Shown: positions 54,943 through 64,000 of the stretch, one piece after another | How the letters are laid out: every line of letters begins with the position of its first letter | Position numbering within the stretch: the first letter of the stretch is position 1 | Assembly (NCBI GenBank): GCA_019358855.1 | Contig: JAHHII010000009.1 | Coordinates: 62,001-126,000, forward strand | DNA length: 64,000 nt | DNA from: Timaviella obliquedivisa GSE-PSE-MK23-08B | Lineage (GTDB): Bacteria > Cyanobacteriota > Cyanobacteriia > Elainellales > Elainellaceae | Direction: 5' to 3' | Translations under genes and position numbers: made by a program | Notes under the pieces: generated by a model | What the model was told of the DNA's origin: nothing | The model's input: the letters and a program-made list of their open reading frames with translations, nothing else | Databases searched by the model: none

Positions 54943-56144
54943 CGATTCAACGCCAGTACAGCCTTCCCAACTGTCAACTATTAATTGAGGGTTTGAGTCA
55001 AGATGGGGCTGATGGGAGCGGTCGTCCCCCTATTTCGGTGGTGACGCATGTGGAATGCCGTGTGGCAGGGCACGATCGCCCTCTAATTGGCGGTAAGGAG
55101 CTTTTAGAAAGCTTAGTTAAAGCAGTAAGTGCTTATGCCCAAGAATATTTAAGTGGTGTTCCTCATCTAGCGACCCATTCAAAGCATCGTGGCACTCCTA
55201 AATTGGTGCAGTTACAAAGAATTGACACCAACTTGCATCGCCTGATGGTTCAGCCTCAAATCGATAATCCGATTGGAAAGGATAAAGCGAGGCTGCATCA
55301 GATGCCGAGTACGCCTGCTACACAGCTTGATCTAACCACAGTGCAGCTTTTTGACATGGTTGAGGCTGTTGATCAGTTTTTTGCTGATGCCCAGACGTTG
55401 CCAGAACTTTCGTTGAATTTAACTCCCCTTTCAAAGCGGTTTGCAGCAGCGCAAGAACCGATCGCCAAGCGGGCATTACCTGCGGCTTTGGGGTTATCAA
55501 GCTTGACGGTAGCCGCGATCGCGCTCTTCTATGTGCCTAATCCACCTAACCGTCGTCCCCAGCCCATCGCGGCAAACCCTGCGCTGACTAATCCTCTTGC
55601 CTCTGCAACACCTAATCCTACGATTACCCCAGTTGCTTCACCCAGTTCAACGGTGGCTGTCAGCCCATCTGCTCGATCGGTCAGTCCGGCTAGTATTGTT
55701 GCGGCTAGTCCATTGCTTAGTCCATCGGTTAGCCCAGCCGCTGCTAACAGCACAGCGATCGCTAGCCCTAGCGGTTCTCAAGAAATTGATGGAATTCTCA
55801 GCACTGCTCCTGAAATTACAGATCCAGGCAAGCTAGATTCAATTATTGTGGCGCTGCAATCTAAGTTATATGAAGGGTGGAACACCAAGCCCCCCCAAAG
55901 CTTTACCACGAACCTGGAATATCGGGTAGGTGTGGCTGAAAATGGCGAAATCTTGGGCTTTAAGTTTGCCAATGATGCAGCGCTCACCTATGTCAAGGAA
56001 ACACCCTTGCTTGACTTGCGCTATAACCCAACAGGAGCCACTCCTAGCCCCGTACCTGTGGCTCAGCTTCTAGTTATTTTCAGACCCGATGGTATTTTAG
56101 AAATTAGTCCATGGCACAGTCCAACCCAAAACTCGTCACCCTAG
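54939..56144 (+). CDS. DUF4335 family protein
   Basis: A 401-residue protein. The N-terminal part (RQYSLPNCQLLIEGL near 4-18, then VVTHVECRVAGHD) matches DUF4335. One membrane helix lies near residues 180-197. A low-complexity Ser/Pro/Ala-rich linker follows (about 205-280, with many SP repeats), and a C-terminal domain (about 285-400) looks TonB-like in layout (helix, then strands). Translation is probably coupled to the DUF3038 gene. Function unknown. Confidence 0.8.
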   Translation: MTIQRQYSLPNCQLLIEGLSQDGADGSGRPPISVVTHVECRVAGHDRPLIGGKELLESLVKAVSAYAQEYLSGVPHLATHSKHRGTPKLVQLQRIDTNLHRLMVQPQIDNPIGKDKARLHQMPSTPATQLDLTTVQLFDMVEAVDQFFADAQTLPELSLNLTPLSKRFAAAQEPIAKRALPAALGLSSLTVAAIALFYVPNPPNRRPQPIAANPALTNPLASATPNPTITPVASPSSTVAVSPSARSVSPASIVAASPLLSPSVSPAAANSTAIASPSGSQEIDGILSTAPEITDPGKLDSIIVALQSKLYEGWNTKPPQSFTTNLEYRVGVAENGEILGFKFANDAALTYVKETPLLDLRYNPTGATPSPVPVAQLLVIFRPDGILEISPWHSPTQNSSP

Positions 56145-56164
56145 AGTTTGTGTAACTGATTAAG

Positions 56165-56854
56165 CTATAGGCACCTATATGCCTGCGGACCTGCCCAAAT
56201 GTTAGTCATGACTTGTCCATAAGTAATGGGGCGATCGTCTTCTGCTAGCTGGGTTTGACCATTGGTTTTAACCGTGTAAAAATTCCAATGCGGATCACCC
56301 ACCATCCCCGCTTGGAAGAGTACTTGTTCAGGATGAGTTTGGCTCCAGCCCATTAAAACTGCGTTGCTGTAGTTAATTCGCGAAGGGGCAAGCGTTTGAG
56401 TTTGATTAGTGCGGCTATCCCAAACTACGGCAAAGTCGGAGGCGACGCTGCTGCCAAAGATCGCCTCAAATTCCCTCGCAAGGAGGCGATCGCCCGTTTC
56501 TGACCAAGCAATCGGAATGAGAACGGCGATCGTTCCTGCCTGTTCCGATTCACTTGTTCTGAAGGGAGAATCGGCAAATGGCGAAGATGCCATGATGGTT
56601 TGCAGGTTGCCTGTGCGCAAGTTTTCAAGAAATAAAGCACTGACGACTCGGCTTTGCGTAAAATGCGCAGCGGGCTGCACTTGTATCCGACTGTATGCCG
56701 CATAATCTCTATTCGGCGAAAGGAGGGACTGGCTACGATAATAACCATAGTAACCCGGCGCAAAGCCGCCGCCGAGCGCAATGGAGGTGACCCAGGTCCA
56801 GGGAATAGGATGAGGACTGTTGAGCGGATCGAGTTGCACAGACTGTATATTCAT
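56165..56854 (-). CDS. Unrecognised protein with Gly/Tyr-rich N-terminus
   Basis: A 229-residue protein with GGGFAPGYYGYYRSQSLL near 29-46 and a beta-rich remainder that reads like one half of a propeller (IPIAWSETGDRLLAREFEAIFG; FAVVWDSRTNQTQTLAPSR, recalling TolB/WD-type blades). No signal peptide or membrane helix is clear. I do not recognise a family. It is convergent with the DUF4335 gene. Confidence 0.65.
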   Translation of the reverse strand: MNIQSVQLDPLNSPHPIPWTWVTSIALGGGFAPGYYGYYRSQSLLSPNRDYAAYSRIQVQPAAHFTQSRVVSALFLENLRTGNLQTIMASSPFADSPFRTSESEQAGTIAVLIPIAWSETGDRLLAREFEAIFGSSVASDFAVVWDSRTNQTQTLAPSRINYSNAVLMGWSQTHPEQVLFQAGMVGDPHWNFYTVKTNGQTQLAEDDRPITYGQVMTNIWAGPQAYRCL

Positions 56855-57235
56855 TCTACAAAAACACCCAGAGTGAAGAGCTTAGGGTCAGCAAGAAAGA
56901 CAATATATTACGTAATCAATGAGATATTGAGCCAGTCTAAGCATTAAGAATCATGAACTGCGCCTTGAGTGAGTTTAGTTAGTCGAGTGATGGTAAAGGG
57001 GGTTAGGAAAAAGTCTGTAGAGGATAAAGTGCCAGGCTCGTTATTCGGCCTGAACCTAATACTTCTAAGATTAAATGTTTCAAGATTAAATAAATGAGGG
57101 CTGATATCCGAACTTGCAGAACCCTTCAATTCGCTGTATTTTTTCTAAAAATAACATTTTTCTAATAGCAAGCTTAAATGAGACAGCATTAGATGAATCT
57201 TAATCTCACTTTCGAGGAACAACGAGGTCAAGTTC
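56855..57235. other. Divergent intergenic region before the OmpA-like gene
   Basis: This 381-base AT-rich region holds the leaders of two divergent genes. A GAGG ribosome site (57223-57226) serves the plus-strand gene. No RNA gene or repeat is evident. Confidence 0.4.
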
Positions 57236-58090
57236 ATGGTGAATCCAGTTACCCAGCCTTCTGAACGAGTCGAAAAACATGCCCGTAAATCTGAAGTTAA
57301 GGGAGGATTTTTGCTGGTATTAATTTTTCGGCTCTTACTACTGGGGATCAGTGGTAGCCTTGCAGCCCTAGTAGGAATAGCGATCGCCCAGTTTTATCCA
57401 GATACTGCCCAAGAACCCCCGATCGTGGAGAAGGCGTTGCGTCAGTCCCAGAATTGGGTGAATCAACAAAAACAGGCACTATTTCCAGCGCCCCAGCCTT
57501 TAACCGCACCCTCTCCAGCCAGTCCGATCGCGCCCTCCCCGATCAATCAGTTGCCCCCACCCTCTGCTCCACTCTCAAAGGCTGACCGAGACAAGCTTCA
57601 GGCAGAACTAGCACAGCTTCAGGCGCAGCTTAAGGGATTAGGCGATCGCGCTGCTACTATAGAAACTCAGCTAGGAGAAACTCAGCTAGGCTCCTCGGCT
57701 ACAACACCCCTTGGGCAAGCCTTGATAGTAACCTTGCCTAGCGATAGCCTATTTGATGCGACCCAAACTACTTTGCGCCCCGAAAGTCTTGCTCTTCTCG
57801 ATAGCCTGATCAGCGATCTTCAGCGCTACCCAGGCGCTACTGTTCGGGTATTGGCGCATGTAGACGAGCAAGGTGCAGTTGCAGCCGATCGCTCCCGTTC
57901 TTTTGAACAGGCAAAAGTTGTTAAGCAATATTTAAGTAGCAAGCTGGGCGAAAATTATCAGTGGGTGGCGATCGGCTACGGGCATAGCCGTCCTTTGGCA
58001 GGAAATAGCTCTCAAGGCGACTCCACGCGGATGTCTCAAGGAGATCGCCAACGAAACCGCCGCATTGAAATTGCGATCGATCCTCAATAA
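57236..58090 (+). CDS. OmpA-family peptidoglycan-binding protein
   Basis: A 284-residue protein with an N-terminal membrane helix (about 25-48), a Pro/Ser-rich spacer (about 75-115), a short coiled coil (DRDKLQAELAQLQAQLKGL) and a C-terminal OmpA-like domain (about 150-284). That domain holds SLFDATQTTLRPESLALLDSL, VLAHVDEQG, and the closing DRQRNRRIEIAI. The usual peptidoglycan Asp/Arg pair is partly conserved (Arg in RNRR). It would tether the envelope to peptidoglycan. Confidence 0.85.
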   Translation: MVNPVTQPSERVEKHARKSEVKGGFLLVLIFRLLLLGISGSLAALVGIAIAQFYPDTAQEPPIVEKALRQSQNWVNQQKQALFPAPQPLTAPSPASPIAPSPINQLPPPSAPLSKADRDKLQAELAQLQAQLKGLGDRAATIETQLGETQLGSSATTPLGQALIVTLPSDSLFDATQTTLRPESLALLDSLISDLQRYPGATVRVLAHVDEQGAVAADRSRSFEQAKVVKQYLSSKLGENYQWVAIGYGHSRPLAGNSSQGDSTRMSQGDRQRNRRIEIAIDPQ

Positions 58091-58120
58091 AAGCGAGCTT
58101 GCCGAAGAACCTCTCCCCAA

Positions 58121-58159
58121 CCCCTCTCCTAAAGAAAGGGGCTTTGAAGTAGAGAGGGG
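58121..58159 (+). terminator. Hairpin/repeat after the OmpA-like gene
   Basis: CCCCTCTC (58121-58128) pairs with GAGAGGGG (58152-58159), and AGGGGCTTTGAA occurs twice (58137-58148 and 58155-58166). The CCCCAACCCCTCTCC motif is a common dispersed cyanobacterial repeat. It could end the upstream transcript, but no T run follows directly. Confidence 0.5.
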
Positions 58160-58230
58160 CTTTGAACAGGTTGATACTTTTATGGGGTGATGGCTAAATT
58201 GACCTTGAATTATAGTCTTTTAAGAAGTTG

Positions 58231-59250
58231 ATGAAAATTGTTTTTTTAGGAACGCCTCAATTTGCGGTGCCTACCCTAGAACGCCTGCTGAACTGCGATA
58301 CCTTTGAAGTGGCAGCAGTCGTTACCCAACCCGATAAGCGGCGAGGTCGGGGCAATGACCTGATGCCCTCTCCGGTCAAAGGCGTTGCTGTGGCGCATCA
58401 AATTCCAGTGTGGCAGCCGCAGCGCATTAAAAAAGATATAGAAGTGCTGGAGTTATTACGAGCAGTGGGAGCAGATGCCTTTGTGGTAGTGGCATACGGG
58501 CAAATTCTCTCTCAAGAGATTCTGGATCTGCCGCGTCTGGGATGCATTAATGGGCACGGTTCCTTATTGCCCCAATATCGGGGGGCAGCACCAATTCAGT
58601 GGTGTTTGTACCACGGCGAAACTGAAACCGGGATTACGACAATGCTAATGGATGCAGGCATGGATACAGGAGCAGCGCTGCTGAAAGCGGTCACCCCGAT
58701 CGCCCTTTTCGACAATGCCCAAGATCTCGCCAAAACACTGGCTGTCGTCACCGCCGATCTCATGGTGGATACGCTGCTAAGACTCGACCAAGGCAGCATT
58801 CAACCCATTCCTCAAGATCATGAGCAAGCAACCTATGCGCCACTAATTCGTAAGGAAAACTACGGGCTAGATTGGACAAAAGCGGCGATCGCGCTCCATA
58901 ACCAGGTGCGAGGCTTTTATCCCAACTGCGTGACAACGTTTCGGAATCAATCCCTCAAAGTGACTGCAACAGTGCCACTCAATGGCGATCGTGCTCTGCT
59001 ACCGTCCGAACTTCAGCAATATGACGGGTCAGAGAATTTAGAGGCTGCACCAGGAACTGTGGTAGAGCTACTCAAAAACCAGGGTGCGATTGTGCAAACC
59101 GGAGCAGGGAAGCTATTGTTGAAAGAAGTACAAATGGCAGGCAAGCGATTGCAATCGGGCTGGGACTTTATGAACGGCACTCGCTTGCAAGTCGGCGAAA
59201 TATTAACAATAAATATAGATCAATTAGATCAACAAATTACGAAGGGCTGA
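58231..59250 (+). CDS. fmt: Methionyl-tRNA formyltransferase
   Basis: Formylates initiator Met-tRNA. The 339 residues start [14 protein letters not shown] and carry the catalytic loop with [16 protein letters not shown] (Asn-His region near 109) and [14 protein letters not shown] (catalytic Asp), then the C-terminal OB-like domain. I chose the ATG at 58231 over an in-frame TTG just before. Its end overlaps the convergent small gene by 14 bases. Confidence 0.96.
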   Translation: MKIVFLGTPQFAVPTLERLLNCDTFEVAAVVTQPDKRRGRGNDLMPSPVKGVAVAHQIPVWQPQRIKKDIEVLELLRAVGADAFVVVAYGQILSQEILDLPRLGCINGHGSLLPQYRGAAPIQWCLYHGETETGITTMLMDAGMDTGAALLKAVTPIALFDNAQDLAKTLAVVTADLMVDTLLRLDQGSIQPIPQDHEQATYAPLIRKENYGLDWTKAAIALHNQVRGFYPNCVTTFRNQSLKVTATVPLNGDRALLPSELQQYDGSENLEAAPGTVVELLKNQGAIVQTGAGKLLLKEVQMAGKRLQSGWDFMNGTRLQVGEILTINIDQLDQQITKG

Positions 59251-59599
59251 CAATTGAGCAAGCTGGAGGAAGCTCAGTCGAACCAAACACAGGTGCCGGA
59301 TCAAGCCCGGCAATTTGCTGAAATTGAGTTGAAGTAATGGTGCTGACAATAGGCTGATTTTCCCAAAGCTTCAGTTTGTCATGGACTTTCATCAAAAAAC
59401 TGACCCCGCGTACCAACGGGATCGTCAACCAAGCATCGACCAAAGTTTCAATCAGCGCTAGCTCAATCAGAGGGCGAGGATATCTTTGCAAGAGTTCCTC
59501 TAAATAGCTGTCAAAACGCATCGCTTCGTCGCCGCCTAATTGATAGCTGCTAACGATATGCTTTACCCGTTGTCGGCTTAACTGTTCCCAGATTTCCAT
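59237..59599 (-). CDS. Small conserved helical protein, convergent with fmt
   Basis: A 120-residue protein with helices rich in Leu/Arg ([45 protein letters not shown]) that ends in a Ser/Pro-rich tail. Not recognised as a named family. The tail overlaps the fmt 3' end. Function unknown. Confidence 0.65.
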   Translation of the reverse strand: MEIWEQLSRQRVKHIVSSYQLGGDEAMRFDSYLEELLQRYPRPLIELALIETLVDAWLTIPLVRGVSFLMKVHDKLKLWENQPIVSTITSTQFQQIAGLDPAPVFGSTELPPACSIVSPS

Positions 59600-59840
59600 T
59601 GAAACCTCAGTCCAACATTCTGTGAGAGGATAGGAGCCTAAGACAAATCACTAATGCTTGCATTAACTCACTTGAAAGATTACTGATAAAGCTACTTAAA
59701 AGAATATTTACAAGATTAGCGTACTAATTCGTGATCAAAGTATCTAACATTTCAAGACAGGTTTATAAATTTAATCTTAAATTTAATCTTAAAAAACCCT
59801 TAACTCAAATCGTGATGCTCTAGATAAAACTGCCAAATCT

Positions 59841-60158
59841 ATGACTGGAGAAGAATTACAGCAGCTTTTTTTAATCAAATGGGGACATTCTTATGATGTC
59901 CAAATTCGGCGCGTACAGCAGAAAATGTTGGTTCAGATTATGTGGAAATACCTGGAGCAAGCCTCTTTTCCCATGACTGAAGCAGAGTACTTAGCCCATT
60001 TAGATACTGTAGCCAGCTACGTTAGCGCCTGGGGTGGAGACATTCAGGTGCAGCGCTTTATTGCCCAAACGCGCGATCGCCCTCGCCTCGGCAAAGCTGT
60101 CAGTATTCCCATAGACTTGGGCGCAAGAGCCTCAGAATGGCTGCTAGAAGAGTTTTAG
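59841..60158 (+). CDS. DUF3067 family protein
   Basis: A 105-residue soluble protein matching DUF3067, a cyanobacterial/plastid family: MTGEELQQLFLIKWGHSYDVQI, VQIMWKYLEQASFP, and a C-terminal GKAVSIPIDLG. Function unknown. It is convergent with tatC; stops are 24 bases apart. Confidence 0.85.
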   Translation: MTGEELQQLFLIKWGHSYDVQIRRVQQKMLVQIMWKYLEQASFPMTEAEYLAHLDTVASYVSAWGGDIQVQRFIAQTRDRPRLGKAVSIPIDLGARASEWLLEEF

Positions 60159-60182
60159 CGTCCAATGTTTTTAACGCCTAGC

Positions 60183-60995
60183 TTAACGCCCAATCATCTT
60201 TACCATGCCAATACCGCCAAAGTACAACCCCAGCACTGCTCCACCAAGCAAACTCTGAGTTACCGGATCAGTTGAAGGCGTTAGCACCGCTCCCAAAACA
60301 GCCGCCCCCAAAATTACATAGCGCCATCCCGATAACATTTGCTTAGATGAAACAATGCCAATTAAGCCCAATAAAAGCTGAATCACGGGAATCTGAAATG
60401 CCAGCCCTGTGCTAAATAGCAAGAGCAACACAAACTCAAAGTAGCGCTCGATCGACCAAAGCTGTTCTACAACCCCTTCGCCATAATTAATAAAAAAGTT
60501 AAGCGCTGCCGGGATCAATAGAAAATAGGCAAATGCCAAGCCTCCAGCAAACAAAAACGTCGAGCCAAATACAATAGGCGCAATAAATCGCCGTTCCTTG
60601 CGAGTTAGTCCAGGCAGGACGAATTGCACAATTTGGTAAAGAATAAAGGGGCTAGCCACCAAAATTCCGCTATACCCTGCCACCTTAATCGACACAAAGA
60701 AATATTCGCCCGGAGCCAGTTGCAAAAACTTGACTCCCTGCGCCGGAACCTCTAGGAGATGAACAATGGGATTAACGAAGGCAAAGCAGCCAACCACGCC
60801 TACAACGACCGCAATCAGGGCATAAAAAATCCGCTGTCGCAGTTCCTCTAGATGGTCAAACAACGACATCTCTACCTCGTCGGGTAGTTCGTTATCTGGC
60901 TCTGGCTCTGGCGCGATCGAGTTGCCGTTTGAAAGGGGGGCAGTGGTGCTTGCCACGGGTTGAGTAGCTGGCTCTAATTCTGAAGGTGCAGTCAT
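60183..60995 (-). CDS. tatC: Twin-arginine translocase subunit TatC
   Basis: Receptor of the Tat pathway that exports folded proteins; in cyanobacteria it works at thylakoid and plasma membranes. The 270 residues have a long acidic/Pro-rich N-terminal extension (about 1-40), the signature [17 protein letters not shown] (near 46-62), six helices and [29 protein letters not shown]. The extension is a little longer than usual. TatA/B are not in the window. Confidence 0.95.
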   Translation of the reverse strand: MTAPSELEPATQPVASTTAPLSNGNSIAPEPEPDNELPDEVEMSLFDHLEELRQRIFYALIAVVVGVVGCFAFVNPIVHLLEVPAQGVKFLQLAPGEYFFVSIKVAGYSGILVASPFILYQIVQFVLPGLTRKERRFIAPIVFGSTFLFAGGLAFAYFLLIPAALNFFINYGEGVVEQLWSIERYFEFVLLLLFSTGLAFQIPVIQLLLGLIGIVSSKQMLSGWRYVILGAAVLGAVLTPSTDPVTQSLLGGAVLGLYFGGIGMVKMIGR

Positions 60996-61169
60996 TGGAG
61001 AGGGGACTATGGAGTTGCTGAATCTCTATTTTACAGAAGAGTTTAGAGCATTATCTTAAGGGCTGTCTCCCGGCATCATTGTAGGGATCGGAAACGAGAG
61101 ATTTTACAGCTTTATTTTGACCCATCCAATTTCTGGGACTAAGTTCTAAGACTATTGTGATGCTGTTTT

Positions 61170-62309
61170 TTAGCCTTTAGCTTGCGATCGTCTGGCAACT
61201 CCATAGATACAACCAATAATTGCTACACCCACACTTAAACCTAAGCCACCGCTACCACTCCTCAAGCCTCCAGGAATCAACGTCATATAAAGCTCTGCAA
61301 TCATAAGCCACAGCAGAGCGCCTGCTAAAGAGCCAATGATCAGACCTAGTAAAACCTGATGCAATGGAGTGGCTGAGTTTAATCTTCGCAATGTCCATCC
61401 ACCGCAAATTCCGCTGACTGCTCCAGCTAACGCACCGTAGGAGAGAAATCTAAATATTGGAGATTGCAGTTGGTCTTCGGCATCCGCTGCTTCCAACCCA
61501 GTCATGAGCCAAGCAGCAAGAACTAACGCCATCAGCCACCAGGCTTTTTGAATAAAAATCTTGAAGCTGAGTGACTTTGCGTTACGTTGCGTTGGGAGCG
61601 AGATGCGAGCGGGCGATCGAGGAGGTCTAAATCCAGATGAGGGCTGATTTGAACCTTGATTGTTACGGTAGGGTTGCGGCGAAGCCGATTGGGTTTGAGG
61701 CGGTTTGGATCTGAAGGGGAGGGGATCGACTGGCTCTTGTTGAGCATAAAGTTTAGGAATGAGGGCTTCTGATACTTTGTGGGTGGCGATCGCATTGCAG
61801 CCAAACTGGTAGGCTTCGCGGTAAGTTCTGCCTGCGCCCAAGGCATCGTAAAAGCCCACGGCAAACTCAACTGCGGTGCGATCGCCAATATCTTGACTCA
61901 TACCGACCACGTAAGGAATATGTTGACTAATTGCCCTGGCTTGCACCTCCGAAAAACAGGCATTTAAAACAACGCACTCAACTTGATTTTTGAAAAGCTT
62001 AAAGAGTTCCGCCAAAGCCTCTGTCGGAAATAAGTGAGTTTTCCCATCATCAGTTTCTACAGCCAATCCATCTAACCCGTAGCCATGTCCGCAGAAGTGA
62101 ACAATTTGAGGCTCATTACGAAGCAAAGCCCGCCGAATATCTCGCTCTTTCACAGCCGATCGCTTCTTTAAATCAAAGTAATCGCGTTTCCTAGCCAAAA
62201 TTAAGCTGTCATCAATTTCACGCTCTTCCTGATCCAACCGCAAACGGGCAGTATCGGTAGGATTCGCTGCCAAAATCAAGATTGTTTTTACAGAGCTACG
62301 GGCGTGCAT
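61170..62309 (-). CDS. Membrane-anchored CHAT-domain (caspase-like) protease
   Basis: A 379-residue protein with an N-terminal CHAT peptidase domain (about 1-185). The dyad can be assigned to H75 in HFCGHG and C118 in VLNACFS. A Pro/Ser/Asn/Gln-rich linker (about 195-245) follows, then about four membrane helices (about 250-375) at the C-terminus. CHAT proteases act in separase-like and caspase-like cleavage and in several phage defence systems, usually as soluble domains with sensors. A membrane-anchored orphan is unusual. No partner gene is recognisable beside it. Confidence 0.88.
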   Translation of the reverse strand: MHARSSVKTILILAANPTDTARLRLDQEEREIDDSLILARKRDYFDLKKRSAVKERDIRRALLRNEPQIVHFCGHGYGLDGLAVETDDGKTHLFPTEALAELFKLFKNQVECVVLNACFSEVQARAISQHIPYVVGMSQDIGDRTAVEFAVGFYDALGAGRTYREAYQFGCNAIATHKVSEALIPKLYAQQEPVDPLPFRSKPPQTQSASPQPYRNNQGSNQPSSGFRPPRSPARISLPTQRNAKSLSFKIFIQKAWWLMALVLAAWLMTGLEAADAEDQLQSPIFRFLSYGALAGAVSGICGGWTLRRLNSATPLHQVLLGLIIGSLAGALLWLMIAELYMTLIPGGLRSGSGGLGLSVGVAIIGCIYGVARRSQAKG

Positions 62310-62896
62310 TCGGCTTTTTGTGTCAGTAGGAAACAGAATTTTTGCAATACCTTGTGTTCAACCACCTTAGAGGTTGTCTGAGAAGTCTAGGTTGCTATCC
62401 AATCCGCCCCCTAAATCCCCCATTTTGGGGGACTTTGAAGAAGGAGTGGCTCGGAAGTCCTGCCCCAAAATGGGGGGTTGGGGGGCGAGTGTAAGAATCT
62501 TTGATACTTCTCAGACATCCTCTTAGTATTTTGAATACATTGGAATACATTGACAGCCTTAAGAGAAGACTAAAGAACCTTAATCTCGCCAAATCCAGCG
62601 AGCATTGCTGATAGAAGCTTCTATTTGCTTATTCCTCATCCTATGGTCAGCAACTCTATGGAATCATCCTAGGATCTTTAAAATTTAGTTAACTTTTTAA
62701 TTTTTGTCGCCTCGTCCGGATATTATGTCACTAGCCCAGAATATACAAGATTCTCTAAAGCAGATCTCCTAAATTTTAGATCTACATTATTGATTAAAGA
62801 TTGAACTGTTTTCTGAAGTGAAATTTGAATAACAACTCACTTCTAAATATCAGATTTAGGTTGATTTAATACTGCTCTAGCTTAGGAGAATCGTAC
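62310..62896. other. Divergent intergenic region with a nested repeat
   Basis: This 587-base region separates the CHAT gene from the serine protease. It contains the inverted-repeat element at 62366-62526 and an AT-rich segment (about 62640-62880) that probably holds the protease promoter. No gene is supported; a small minus-strand frame at 62395-62592 lies across the repeat and is not credible. Confidence 0.5.
62366..62526. repeat. MITE-like element with nested palindrome, about 160 bp
   Basis: The left end AGAGGTTGTCTGAGAAGT (62369-62386) is matched, with one mismatch, by the inverse of 62506-62523. Inside, CCCCCTAAATCCCCCATTTTGGGG faces CCCCAAAATGGGGGGTTGGGGGGCG, giving a second inverted repeat. 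The AATCCCCCATTTTGGGGGACTT-type core is frequent in cyanobacterial genomes. It encodes no transposase. A clear target-site duplication was not found. Confidence 0.7.
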
Positions 62897-64000
62897 ATGC
62901 GCCGCCCCCTCGCTCTGTTCTCTATTACGCCAATTTTCTTCTTTGCTCAAATTCCTGGTCTTTCTAAAAACTCTCAGCTTGAGCCAAATCAGCGCTTGAC
63001 CATGTACTCCAAGCCCGCCGTGGTCAGAATCTTAGCGGGCTGCTTTGGTAGGTATAAATATGAAGGTGTCTCATATCCGTTTTTGTCTGGTGGAATAGGA
63101 TCAGGGTATTTTGTAGATCCCAATGGTTACATCGTGACAAATGCGCACGTTGTTAACCTGGCAGAAGGAGGAGAAAAAGCTTGTAGAGAGCGGCTTTTTA
63201 ACAATCTTGTTAAACGATTAACAACTGAGAATGACCTTTCTAACGTATCCCAGCTACGTAAGGAGAACATTAGAGAAAGTAGCACTTTGAGTGATTTTGT
63301 CTTCAGAAATGACGTTGTTCTCCCCAATAGTGAAATCTTCAAGTTTGAGGTGAAGGAACGTGGACTGCCTGTTGTAGACCCCGATCGCCAAGACATTGGT
63401 AAAGATGTTGCAGTCGTTAAAATTGAAGTTACTAATGCACCTGTTTTGAAGCTAGGTGATTCTACGACCGTTCAAATACAAGATCCTATTGTTGTATTGG
63501 GTTATCCAGGTGCGGCTGATGTTACGTCTGTTCTCAGTGACAAGTCTTTTTCAGAGGCTTCTGCACTAGATGGTAAAGTAGCAAACTCCAATAAAACACT
63601 GCAAAACGGCTCTCCAGTATTGCAGCTTAATGTAACTGTGGCTCCTGGGAGTTCGGGGGGACCTGTCTTGAATCAGCAAGGCGAAGTCATTGGCATGATT
63701 ACCTTTGGCGGCAGCGGTTGGGACGAGGAAACTGGGTTTCCCTATGCAATTCCGACCAGCACCATTTTGGAATTTACGAGAAAGTCTGGTGCTGCTAACG
63801 AAGAAGGATCTACAGGACCTCTTTATCGAGAAGGGCTAGATCTGTACTGGAACCAGGACTATGAAGGCGCGAAGACAAAATTTGAGGCGGTGAAAGGACT
63901 ATTTGAGCAGCATTCAGAAGTGGATAAGCTGGTTCAAGTTTCTGAGCAGAAGATTGCAGAACGTTGGAAGAGCAAGAGTTATATACCGTTACTGGCAGGT
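62897..64000 (+). CDS. Secreted trypsin-like serine protease (C-terminus outside window)
   Basis: About 368 codons are present and the frame runs off the right edge. A signal-like N-terminus (MRRPLALFSITPIFFFAQIPG) precedes a trypsin-fold protease with GSGYFVDPNGYIVTNAHVV (catalytic His), KDVAVVKIE (Asp) and APGSSGGPVLNQQG (Ser). The C-terminal part (about 310 onward; YREGLDLYWNQDYEGAKTKFEAVK) begins a TPR-like repeat. No PDZ domain follows directly, unlike DegP/HhoA, so it is a trypsin-TPR type. GGAG lies eight bases before the ATG. It is divergent from the CHAT protease gene. Confidence 0.88.
   Translation, partial: MRRPLALFSITPIFFFAQIPGLSKNSQLEPNQRLTMYSKPAVVRILAGCFGRYKYEGVSYPFLSGGIGSGYFVDPNGYIVTNAHVVNLAEGGEKACRERLFNNLVKRLTTENDLSNVSQLRKENIRESSTLSDFVFRNDVVLPNSEIFKFEVKERGLPVVDPDRQDIGKDVAVVKIEVTNAPVLKLGDSTTVQIQDPIVVLGYPGAADVTSVLSDKSFSEASALDGKVANSNKTLQNGSPVLQLNVTVAPGSSGGPVLNQQGEVIGMITFGGSGWDEETGFPYAIPTSTILEFTRKSGAANEEGSTGPLYREGLDLYWNQDYEGAKTKFEAVKGLFEQHSEVDKLVQVSEQKIAERWKSKSYIPLLAG

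Overview
The window is cyanobacterial chromosome. The octamer GCGATCGC (HIP1) and its core CGATCG recur throughout. The gene set includes a high-light-inducible protein, an apocarotenoid oxygenase, group 3 sigma factor SigF, a bicarbonate-type GAF/GAF/PAS adenylate cyclase, type IV pilus motors, and many families found mainly in cyanobacteria (DUF3086, DUF3119, DUF3611, DUF3038, DUF4335, DUF3067). The mix suggests a filamentous or Leptolyngbya-like lineage, but the species cannot be fixed from sequence alone. I found no rRNA, tRNA, CRISPR array or complete insertion sequence.

Layout. 1-1549: FtsH protease cut by the left edge. 1977-2762: a secreted SIMPL protein, followed by a TA-flanked MITE-like element. 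3133-6159: a compact minus-strand lipid cluster (MlaE permease, DUF3119, DUF3086, PlsY). 6678-10694: a high-light-inducible protein with an HLR1-like site, a BtuF-like binding protein, a carotenoid oxygenase and a pentapeptide-repeat protein. 11064-16803: an NfeD-like OB protein, an orphan ribbon-helix-helix protein, a folate/biopterin transporter, an RTX-type protein, ClpS, a CPBP protease and DUF3611. 16896-24057: CyaB-type cyclase, AsnRS, small conserved proteins, a toxin-antitoxin pair that runs into the sdhA end, and SdhA.

24217-31309 is the most unusual stretch: SigF, then a plus-strand run of a secreted DUF4331 protein, a membrane-anchored TPR protein, a NicO-type metal transporter with a very His-rich loop, a small Cys-containing secreted protein, and a second PilB/GspE-like ATPase. 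The last four genes are separated by 1-5 bases. I infer an envelope or metal-handling module of unknown purpose.

31703-35935: SigG-type ECF sigma with its probable anti-sigma factor, an RHH/gamma-glutamylcyclotransferase pair, and a convergent HaeIII-like cytosine methyltransferase plus putative restriction enzyme. A 32-bp tandem duplication sits at the methyltransferase stop codon. 36003-42515: a polytopic membrane protein, LeuRS, a lipoprotein and a class A beta-lactamase-like protein. 43323-47775: pilB-pilT-pilC, followed by an unrecognised gene and a DUF4336 protein. 49706-53535: PDH E2 with YlqD, and acyl-ACP/CoA synthetase. 53733-62309: DUF427, the overlapping DUF3038/DUF4335 pair, an OmpA-like protein, Fmt, DUF3067, TatC and a membrane CHAT protease. 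62897-64000: a secreted trypsin-like protease cut by the right edge.

Two repeat phenomena stand out. A 33-36 bp element lies inside four unrelated coding sequences, and in two neighbouring genes it encodes the same peptide core. Short tandem duplications have also reshaped gene ends at plsY and at the methyltransferase. Together with the toxin running into sdhA, they show small-scale remodelling of protein termini.
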